Shown here piece by piece: positions 54,540 through 64,000 of a stretch of 64,000 nucleotides of DNA. Origin of the DNA: Paenibacillus sp. MMS18-CY102. Lineage in GTDB: Bacteria > Bacillota > Bacilli > Paenibacillales > Paenibacillaceae. The stretch lies in assembly GCF_009789195.1 (NCBI RefSeq), contig NZ_WSTC01000005.1, positions 62,001 to 126,000 of the forward strand, written 5' to 3'. The stretch's first letter is position 1, and the number at the start of each line of letters is the position of its first letter. The notes under the pieces are model-generated. The model had not been told where the DNA came from. It searched no databases and was given only the letters and a program-made list of their open reading frames with translations. The position numbers and the translations under genes are program-made.

Positions 54540-54569
54540 AAATTATGCAGCAGCCCCTCGGATTATGAA
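54540..54569 (-). promoter_or_regulatory. Possible sigma-E type promoter of yqfC-yqfD
   Basis: CATAATTT (54540-54547) resembles the sigma-E -10 CATACANT, with TTCATAAT (54562-54569) 14 bases upstream as a rough -35. Known sigma-E control of yqfC in B. subtilis makes this plausible; the match alone is weak. Confidence 0.35.
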
Positions 54570-54575
54570 GCGAAT

Positions 54576-54626
54576 TAAAAAGCCCGTGCGGATGAGGATC
54601 GCAAGATCCAACATCAACACGGGCTT
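54576..54626 (-). terminator. Intrinsic terminator after the yqfB-like gene
   Basis: AAGCCCGTG (54580-54588) pairs perfectly with CACGGGCTT (54618-54626), with an inner GGATC/GATCC stem, followed on the minus strand by TTTAATT. It ends the nfeD-floA-yqfB unit before yqfC. Confidence 0.85.
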
Positions 54627-54652
54627 AAGCGGTACAATTATCCGTTATCCGT

Positions 54653-55150
54653 TTATCGGCGAAACGGGCGTTTCGCTCTAGGCGGCCCTAGTATCTCGGA
54701 CCAAAGGATTGCCTGCCTTACATTCTCGAGAGTCGGCTTCAGCTCATCTTGGCTTTCCCCTAACGAATTGGCAAGCTCGGCAGGCTCAGCAGCAGGCGAC
54801 AAGTGCGACGGGCGCCCTGTAGGGGCGCTAGTTCGCTGAACAGGCAGTGCCGCAGCAACGCCAACAGCAACTGTTGCTGGCACTGCCGGCACTTCAACAA
54901 TCGTCTGCTGCCGCATTTGCGGCTGAGCCTCAGCGAGCGGTTGGGCTTCAGTCGGACGGCGGTCAACCTGAACCGGCCGTTCAGGCCGCTCGCTTCTTGC
55001 TGGATGCTGATTGCCATTGCCAAATTCCGGCATCCTCCAGTTTTTCCCTTTGTTCTTGCCGCTCTTGTTAAAGATCGAGAACAAAAAGCCTAGGACGACC
55101 ACGACGATGTAAATGTTATGCAGGAGAAACGAAATTAAATCTTCCATCAT
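54653..55150 (-). CDS. YqfB-like membrane-anchored protein
   Basis: A 165-residue protein with one N-terminal membrane segment (FLLHNIYIVVVVLGFLFSIF, residues 8-27) and a long Pro/Ala/Glu/Arg-rich tail likely disordered in the cytoplasm. It is in the yqfB position next to floA and shares the anchor with the shorter B. subtilis YqfB; homology is not certain. The ATG lies within 4 bases of the floA stop. Confidence 0.65.
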   Translation of the reverse strand: MMEDLISFLLHNIYIVVVVLGFLFSIFNKSGKNKGKNWRMPEFGNGNQHPARSERPERPVQVDRRPTEAQPLAEAQPQMRQQTIVEVPAVPATVAVGVAAALPVQRTSAPTGRPSHLSPAAEPAELANSLGESQDELKPTLENVRQAILWSEILGPPRAKRPFRR

Positions 55151-55153
55151 GCG

Positions 55154-56140
55154 TTACGCCTTATCGCCTGGTTGTGAATCCGGTTTGCCGATAGAACTGC
55201 GCATATGCGTATCCGCCTCAATATTTTTCATGTTCATATAGTCCATTACGCCTAACTTGCCGTTCTTAAGTGCTTCTGCCATCGCAAGCGGGACCTGGGA
55301 TTCCGATTCCACTACGCGTGCACGCATCTCTACGACCTTCGCTTTCATCTCTTGCTCTTGTGCTACAGCCATCGCACGGCGCTCTTCCGCTTTTGCCTGT
55401 GCAATTCGTTTATCCGCTTCGGCTTGCTCCGTCTGCAGATGCGCACCGATGTTTTTGCCAACATCGACATCCGCAATATCAATCGACAAAATTTCGAATG
55501 CAGTGCCCGCATCCAGCCCTTTGCCAAGAACAGTGCGCGAGATCAAATCCGGATTTTCCAATACATCCTTATGGGAATTAGATGAGCCCACCGTCGTAAC
55601 GATACCCTCGCCTACGCGAGCGATAATCGTCTCTTCGCCGGCGCCGCCGACAAGCCGTTCTATGTTCGCACGAACCGTTACGCGCGCTTTAACCTTTACT
55701 TCAATGCCATCCTTCGCTACAGCTGCAACGATCGGCGTCTCGATGACACGAGGGTTTACGCTCATCTGTACCGCTTGCAAAACATCTCGGCCCGCCAAAT
55801 CGATCGCAGCCGCCCGCTCGAATACGAGCGGGATATTTGCCCGCTGCGCTGCAATGAGCGCATTAACTACACGGTCTACGTTGCCACCGGCAAGAAAATG
55901 GCTTTCCAACTGATTAATCGTTAACCCCAGTCCTGCCTTCGTCGCCTTAATAAGCGGATTGACAATTCGGCTCGGTACGACGCGGCGAAGCCGCATCGCT
56001 ACTAGCGTAATAATGCTTATGCGGACGCCTGACGCGAGCGCTGAAACCCATAGCATGATAGGGAAAAAACTGAGAAAGATGGACAGCAGAATGACAGCGA
56101 CAACAGCAATAACTAAAAAGGTGACGACTTGCGGCTCCAT
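55154..56140 (-). CDS. floA: Flotillin-like protein FloA
   Basis: Scaffold of bacterial membrane microdomains. The 328-residue protein has an N-terminal membrane hairpin (residues about 5-30), a PHB/SPFH domain ([49 protein letters not shown]) and an Ala/Glu-rich coiled coil ([39 protein letters not shown]). Its site GGAGGGG overlaps the end of nfeD, 4 bases before. Confidence 0.96.
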   Translation of the reverse strand: MEPQVVTFLVIAVVAVILLSIFLSFFPIMLWVSALASGVRISIITLVAMRLRRVVPSRIVNPLIKATKAGLGLTINQLESHFLAGGNVDRVVNALIAAQRANIPLVFERAAAIDLAGRDVLQAVQMSVNPRVIETPIVAAVAKDGIEVKVKARVTVRANIERLVGGAGEETIIARVGEGIVTTVGSSNSHKDVLENPDLISRTVLGKGLDAGTAFEILSIDIADVDVGKNIGAHLQTEQAEADKRIAQAKAEERRAMAVAQEQEMKAKVVEMRARVVESESQVPLAMAEALKNGKLGVMDYMNMKNIEADTHMRSSIGKPDSQPGDKA

Positions 56141-56144
56141 GATT

Positions 56145-57551
56145 TTAAACCCCTCCGTTTGGATTAGATGTGTGGGATACCGGTTTTACAACAATCCGGG
56201 TCCCTTCAGTAAGTACAACTTCTACGGCTACGCCAGCAGCGATAAACTGCCCATCCGTAACGACATCGACACGCTCGCCATTCAACTCAACTGCCCCAGC
56301 TGGCCGAAGCGGCGTTAGCGTCACTCCTCGCTGCCCGATTAACGATACGCGCGAGGGGCTAGATACATACCCTTCTTCAGTTGACAGCTTATCGCGCAAA
56401 ATAAATTTGTTCCAAATCCCGCGATGGCTGTATTTCTTCGCAATCACATACACGATGATTGCAGCCAACACGAATGCGATAAGTAGCGCATACAAGGCAA
56501 CAATCGCACTTTGCGCTGCAGTAACGACACCTGCGATTAACCCGATGGCTCCGAGCGCGCCAAGTATGCCGAAGCTTGGAATAAATAACTCAAGCACGAG
56601 CAGCACGACACCCACAATAAAGAGCAGCACCGATTCCCTGCCAGCAAAGCCTGCGATGTAATGCCCCGTAAAAAACAGCACAAATGAGATAATGCCGATG
56701 ATGCCCGGAATCCCGAAGCCCGGAAGCAGCATCTCCAGCGCGATGCCTGCGATGCCTAGCACCAGCAGCACCGTGATGGCGACTGGCGAAGTTAGCCAGC
56801 CTGAGATCCGTTCCGCTGTAGATGGCGAGACCTCAATGACCGAACGTTCATTAAGGCCGAGCCACTTCAGCGTCTCATCAACATTCAGGGCAAGATGCTC
56901 TGTGTAGCCGGCTTTCAGCGCTTCTGACGCGGTCAACGTAACGATATCGCCTTTCTCCTTCGTCCGCCCAATTGCAGCCAATTCGATTCTAGCATTCACA
57001 TCCGTCATCGCAGCTGCATAATTTGGATCACGGCCATGAAGACGAGCCGCTTCCATCATCTCGCCCGTCCAGAAGGACACAGTCTTCGGATTATCGATCA
57101 GCTCGCCTGAACCATTCACTACAGCTGCCGCCCCAATTGTACTGCCCGGTTGCATGACGATTTGTTCAGCATTCAGTGCGATATATGTACCGGCTGATAC
57201 CGCTTTCCCTTCAACGAACACCGTAGTCGGCACCTTGCTTGTTTTAATTAGGCCACCGATCTCCTCCGCGCTATCCACGCGGCCGCCATACGTATTCAAG
57301 ACTAGAACAACACGTTCCGCATGCGCCTCCTCTGCTTCCTTGTACGCACGTTCCAAGAAAGACTGAAGCCCCGCTTGCACCGTTTGCTTCGCATGAATGA
57401 CATATACAGCGCCCCCTGCAGCGGGAGCTGGCTTCGTCTCTGCATGCACAACCGTTACCAACAACAATGGAAATAGCATTAAAGGCAGCAGCACGGCCGC
57501 CAATAACCGGCTAAACGGCACCATGAATAACCTCTTGCCTAGTTGGATCAA
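56145..57551 (-). CDS. yqeZ: NfeD family membrane protease-like protein (YqeZ)
   Basis: Partner of FloA. The protein (468 residues) has a signal peptide or anchor, a ClpP-class serine protease domain ([48 protein letters not shown]), several membrane helices (about residues 245-385) and a C-terminal OB-fold NfeD domain ([35 protein letters not shown]). The start is given as TTG 57551 behind AAGGGGG; ATG 57524 behind AGAGG is an equal alternative and gives a cleaner signal peptide. Confidence 0.92.
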   Translation of the reverse strand: MIQLGKRLFMVPFSRLLAAVLLPLMLFPLLLVTVVHAETKPAPAAGGAVYVIHAKQTVQAGLQSFLERAYKEAEEAHAERVVLVLNTYGGRVDSAEEIGGLIKTSKVPTTVFVEGKAVSAGTYIALNAEQIVMQPGSTIGAAAVVNGSGELIDNPKTVSFWTGEMMEAARLHGRDPNYAAAMTDVNARIELAAIGRTKEKGDIVTLTASEALKAGYTEHLALNVDETLKWLGLNERSVIEVSPSTAERISGWLTSPVAITVLLVLGIAGIALEMLLPGFGIPGIIGIISFVLFFTGHYIAGFAGRESVLLFIVGVVLLVLELFIPSFGILGALGAIGLIAGVVTAAQSAIVALYALLIAFVLAAIIVYVIAKKYSHRGIWNKFILRDKLSTEEGYVSSPSRVSLIGQRGVTLTPLRPAGAVELNGERVDVVTDGQFIAAGVAVEVVLTEGTRIVVKPVSHTSNPNGGV

Positions 57552-57585
57552 AATGTATCCCCCTTCGTGGCATTGTATCCATCCA

Positions 57586-57611
57586 TACGCATATTTTACC
57601 ATTACGTTGCG
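57586..57611 (-). promoter_or_regulatory. Possible ECF-sigma promoter of nfeD-floA
   Basis: CGCAAC (57606-57611), 16 bases, then CGTA (57586-57589) on the minus strand fit the AAC/CGTA core of ECF sigma promoters such as sigma-W (TGAAAC-N16-CGTA). In B. subtilis the same operon belongs to the sigma-W regulon. Only four of six -35 bases match. Confidence 0.4.
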
Positions 57612-57638
57612 CTTTCTGCCTCATGGAAGTGAAGGCAA

Positions 57639-57669
57639 AGAAAAAACACTCCCTAAACTAGGGAGTGTT
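57639..57669 (-). terminator. Intrinsic terminator after yqeY
   Basis: AACACTCCCT (57645-57654) pairs perfectly with AGGGAGTGTT (57660-57669), followed on the minus strand by a T run. It ends the rpsU-yqeY unit. Confidence 0.92.
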
Positions 57670-57686
57670 AGTTGTCCGTACGAATG

Positions 57687-58130
57687 CTATTGCAATGATT
57701 GTTGCACAATCGTGTTTACTAGTTTACCGTCCGCTCGCCCTTTTACCTTCGGCAAGAGAGCGCTCATGACTTTTCCCATCTCGGCTTTTGAAGAAGCACC
57801 GGTTTCCTGGATGGCCTGCAGTACAATTGACTTGATTTCTACTTCTGTCAGCTGCTCGGGAAGGTATACACCAATAATATCGATTTCTGCGGCAACAGTT
57901 GTTGCAAGATCGTCGCGGCCCGCTTTCTCAAATTCTTGGAGGGAATCTTTACGTTGTTTGATCTCCCGACTCAGTATATCAAGCACTTCGCTATCCTCCA
58001 AAGGACGCTTCAAATCAATCTCCACGTTCTTGACGGAAGCACGAATCATGCGAATCGTTGTAAGCTTGAACTTGTCCTGATTCTTCATCGCTTGCTTCAT
58101 ATCGTCGTTCAATCGATCGCTAAGGTTCAT
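57687..58130 (-). CDS. yqeY: GatB/YqeY domain protein
   Basis: A 147-residue protein of the YqeY family, related to the tail domain of GatB (KLTTIRMIRASVKNVEIDLKR, YLPEQLTEVEIKSIVLQAI, GKVMSALLPKVKGRADGKLVNTIVQQ). It probably binds tRNA; its role is unclear. Its site AGGAGG overlaps the stop codon of rpsU, which couples the two. Confidence 0.95.
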   Translation of the reverse strand: MNLSDRLNDDMKQAMKNQDKFKLTTIRMIRASVKNVEIDLKRPLEDSEVLDILSREIKQRKDSLQEFEKAGRDDLATTVAAEIDIIGVYLPEQLTEVEIKSIVLQAIQETGASSKAEMGKVMSALLPKVKGRADGKLVNTIVQQSLQ

Positions 58131-58145
58131 TGTGGAATGATCCTC

Positions 58146-58319
58146 CTAAAACTTTCTTTTACGCGCAGCCTCGGACTTCTTCTTGCGTTTCACGCTAGGC
58201 TTCTCGTAATGCTTGCGTTTCTTAACCTCAGCAAGAACGCCGTCCTTCGCGATGGAGCGCTTGAAGCGGCGGAGTGCAGCATCGATTGTCTCATTTTTGC
58301 GAACTTTCGTTTCAGACAC
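58146..58319 (-). CDS. rpsU: 30S ribosomal protein S21
   Basis: A 57-residue very basic protein ([19 protein letters not shown] at the start and [14 protein letters not shown] at the end), the standard bS21 of Bacilli. It starts with GTG behind GGAGGGAGGG. Short enough to be missed by length filters. Confidence 0.97.
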   Translation of the reverse strand: MSETKVRKNETIDAALRRFKRSIAKDGVLAEVKKRKHYEKPSVKRKKKSEAARKRKF

Positions 58320-58376
58320 CAGTTTTCCCTCCCTCCGAAACAGACCGTCCAGAGAATTTCACCGTAATCAAATTTC

Positions 58377-58406
58377 ATTATAGATGATAAGGAAAGGCAG
58401 TGTCAA
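58377..58406 (-). promoter_or_regulatory. Strong sigma-A promoter of rpsU-yqeY
   Basis: TTGACA (58401-58406) and TATAAT (58377-58382), both perfect, spaced by 18 bases on the minus strand. The -35 box contains the TGA stop codon of the HIT gene. It leaves a leader of about 50 bases. Confidence 0.85.
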
Positions 58407-58756
58407 CTTGCAGTGTGCGAAACAATTGATCCCAGTTTCTTACCGCCCAGCAAGTGGAAGTGAAGGTGGCTAACCTCCATGCCGCTATCCTCATTGCAGT
58501 TGTTCACAAGACGGTAGCCAGATTCAGCAATGCCAAGCTCTTTGGCGATTTGGCGGGCAGCAACGAACAGCTCAGCAATGGCTGCATCGTCAGTTCCTGC
58601 CTCCACCTCATTCATTGTATCGATATGCTTCTTAGGAACGATAACAACATGGACAGGCGCTTGTGGCGCGATGTCGTGGAACGCGACAACCGTTTCGCTT
58701 TCATACGCTTTGCGCGATGGCAGCTCACCTTGGATTATTTTACAGAAAATACACAT
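58403..58756 (-). CDS. HIT family hydrolase
   Basis: A 117-residue histidine-triad protein of the HINT branch: CIFCKIIQGELPSRKAYE, PQAPVHVVIVPKKHIDTMNE and the triad VSHLHFHLLGG. Such enzymes hydrolyse nucleoside phosphoramidates or AMP-lysine. ATG 58756 lies 8 bases from AGGGTG. Its stop overlaps the rpsU promoter. Confidence 0.93.
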   Translation of the reverse strand: MCIFCKIIQGELPSRKAYESETVVAFHDIAPQAPVHVVIVPKKHIDTMNEVEAGTDDAAIAELFVAARQIAKELGIAESGYRLVNNCNEDSGMEVSHLHFHLLGGKKLGSIVSHTAS

Positions 58757-58844
58757 CACTCAAACACCCTTTCCCTCGCCTATTCGGCAATTGGTTGCCT
58801 CTATCATAATCCAAATGAGGAACGCCCGTCCAATCCGAGACGCC

Positions 58845-58894
58845 AAAAAAGCGCCAAGCTTCCTGCCGCTCTAGAACGGAGGTTGCGAAGCGCT
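58845..58894 (-). terminator. Probable terminator after the 58918 gene
   Basis: An imperfect stem (AGCGC with GCGCT outside, CCG-TCTAGA-CGG inside) is followed on the minus strand by six T. A small AACCTCT/AGAGGTT hairpin (58904-58919) overlaps the stop codon just before. Confidence 0.6.
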
Positions 58895-58917
58895 ATCAGG
58901 AACCTCTATGCAGAGGT

Positions 58918-59415
58918 TTAATAAAACGGAAGCAGCGACAAGCCGACAAGTGCAGCAAGAGGCAGCGTCTGGCGAATGAAACGGCGCCTTGGATAGTATG
59001 GGTATGGATAAAATGGCGCACCGACCGGCCCCCCAAATGGACCGCCAAACGGGCTAAATGGGCCAAATCCGCGCGAATCAACCATCACAACGCCACATGG
59101 CACCGCTAAACATACAAATTCGTCATCGATATGCTCGACGATCCCATCCGTACACCAGCCATTATACGTCCGCGCTAATACATAACGATGCATATGGTGC
59201 TTGCACCAATGCTTCATCTCCGTTTTGTCCGCTGCTGCCGGTGCTGTAACCTCAGGCTTTACAGGCATTGGCAAAGGCATCGGCATTACTGCCGTCGGCG
59301 TTTTGCCGGCCGTGCTTTGCTTTCCAGTTGCAGCAGGCTTCACCGATGCGCCTGGCTTCGCTGCCGCGTCCGTTTTGAGCGGCGATAGTTTCTGAATCGT
59401 TTTGCCTAGCTCCAT
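58918..59415 (-). CDS. Low-complexity protein with hydrophobic C terminus, unknown function
   Basis: A 165-residue protein: Ala/Lys/Pro/Thr-rich linker (1-65), a small His/Cys segment (MKHWCKHHMHRYVLARTYNG, then FVCLAVPCGVVMV), a Gly/Pro/Phe-rich stretch with repeated FGGP and YPYPYYP, and a hydrophobic end (LPLAALVGLSLLPFY). The Gly/Tyr/Pro content is like spore coat or surface proteins, but I do not recognise the family. AGGAGGG precedes the ATG by 9 bases. A CATACAGT upstream (about 59446-59453) equals a sigma-E -10 consensus, without a convincing -35. Confidence 0.65.
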   Translation of the reverse strand: MELGKTIQKLSPLKTDAAAKPGASVKPAATGKQSTAGKTPTAVMPMPLPMPVKPEVTAPAAADKTEMKHWCKHHMHRYVLARTYNGWCTDGIVEHIDDEFVCLAVPCGVVMVDSRGFGPFSPFGGPFGGPVGAPFYPYPYYPRRRFIRQTLPLAALVGLSLLPFY

Positions 59416-59537
59416 ACAGAATCACCCTCCTGTCTCCTACACTGTATGCAGAATTGGGCAATCGGCTACTGCTGGGATAGGCTTTTATCCGAAACATTCC
59501 GTCGCAGTTCATGCTGTAGTCCCACTACTACACAAAT

Positions 59538-60143
59538 TTACAGCTTCGCACTCGACAGGTCGATAATTTGCTGCAGCTTCTGGCCGATCTCTACCCAGCT
59601 TCCTCCACTTTGGGTGGACATCGCCACCATTTTATCCTTGGGATCCAAGCCAAATGGCTCCAGTATCGCACTTAACTGCTTATACTGTTCCGACATTGCC
59701 GCTACATATTGCTTTTCCTTCTCGGTCAATGCTCCTGCATGCGATCCCACAGCAGCAAGCGAACGCTCTGCATCAGCTACAAATGCTTCCGGCGCTTGAA
59801 TGGCAGGCTTATGCGGCGGCAGTGTACGCGACTCTGCTGCTTCGATAAATGCTGGAAGCTGTGATGCAAATTGGAATGCTTGCCCCAGTGCAAACATCAC
59901 CGTTGTCCGGTCCGCCGCATCTGCCGAAGCTGCGAGTTGCTCTAACGAAGCCGCCACCAGCTGGACATGCTGCTTGGCTTCAAGCCCAGCTGTGATGATT
60001 TCTTCGCCTTGCGCCCGCTTCCCATCTTGCCCATTCTGAAGCTTAAGCGAATATAAAAGCACGTTGCCAATCAGGCAGAATGTAAGGAGCACCAGCAAAA
60101 TTGGCACTGTAAAAGATCTTTTCTTCGTCGTTTCCTTCTGCAC
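59538..60143 (-). CDS. Membrane-anchored protein of unknown function
   Basis: A 201-residue protein with one N-terminal membrane segment (VPILLVLLTFCLIGNVLLYSL, about residues 13-33) and an extracytoplasmic helical domain (EEIITAGLEAKQHVQLVAASLEQLAAS ... EKEKQYVAAMSEQYKQLSAILEPFG). I do not recognise the family. The start is set at GTG 60143 with GGAGG 9 bases upstream; TTG 60149 is an alternative. It follows addA by 40 bases and may share its transcript. Confidence 0.6.
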   Translation of the reverse strand: MQKETTKKRSFTVPILLVLLTFCLIGNVLLYSLKLQNGQDGKRAQGEEIITAGLEAKQHVQLVAASLEQLAASADAADRTTVMFALGQAFQFASQLPAFIEAAESRTLPPHKPAIQAPEAFVADAERSLAAVGSHAGALTEKEKQYVAAMSEQYKQLSAILEPFGLDPKDKMVAMSTQSGGSWVEIGQKLQQIIDLSSAKL

Positions 60144-60183
60144 GTTCAATGTCCTCCGATCAAGTCTAGCTATCCTTGGTATT

Positions 60184-64000
<3,817 letters not shown>

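Noticed and set aside
58190-58378. 62-codon minus-strand frame over rpsU
   Set aside because: It runs in another frame through rpsU and its leader; S21 is the conserved product.

Overview
The window reads as chromosomal core DNA of a spore-forming, mid-GC member of the Bacillota, most likely Paenibacillaceae (Paenibacillus or a close relative). The reasons are the Bacillus-type gene order, sporulation genes (spoVD, yqfC-yqfD, a gerR/rsfA-like regulator, YlaJ-type lipoprotein), bacillithiol synthesis (bshC), strong AGGAGG-type ribosome binding sites with many GTG and TTG starts, and a SAH hydrolase gene next to the division cluster. No phage, insertion sequence, CRISPR array, tRNA or rRNA was seen.

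Layout. 1-8.6 kb (minus strand): division and wall cluster mraZ-rsmH-ftsL-pbpB-spoVD-murE-murF, with MraZ boxes in front of mraZ. 8.6-14 kb (minus): bshC-ahcY as one transcription unit, then DUF3397, panE and a gerR-like regulator. 14-20.5 kb: mixed strands with a DUF2626 protein, a MidA-type methyltransferase, a secreted coiled-coil protein, an anchored solute-binding protein, the PIN-PhoH protein YlaK and a YlaJ lipoprotein. 20.6-25 kb (minus): an LCP wall-polymer ligase, YlaH and TypA. 25-29 kb: two divergent TerC transporters and the thiI/cysteine desulfurase pair. 29-34 kb: lytic transglycosylase, DUF1540 and YpuI genes, a membrane-anchored subtilase, and the RNase P RNA gene. 34-46 kb (minus): yqfO, trmK, sigA, dnaG, yqxD, yqfL and glyS-glyQ behind a T-box leader, then a MATE transporter. 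46-58 kb (minus): recO, yqzL, era, cdd, dgkA, ybeY, pgpH, phoH, yqfD, yqfC, a yqfB-like gene, floA, nfeD, yqeY and rpsU, almost the B. subtilis rpsU-sigA order. 58-64 kb (minus): HIT protein, two unknown genes and the 3' part of addA.

The genes fit together as growth and division functions: peptidoglycan precursor synthesis and septal crosslinking, lipid carrier recycling (dgkA), membrane microdomains (floA/nfeD), c-di-AMP breakdown (pgpH), ribosome assembly and RNA maturation (era, ybeY, typA, rsmH, rnpB), and replication and transcription initiation (dnaG, sigA).

No wholly new system was found. The points most worth a second look are an RNase P RNA with A-type signatures in a Bacillota genome, two leaders in which an inverted repeat covers the ribosome binding site (DUF1540 gene and yqzL), a membrane-anchored subtilase with an extra sensor-like N-terminal region, MraZ boxes with an exact 10-bp period below a large palindrome, and the bshC-ahcY transcription unit.
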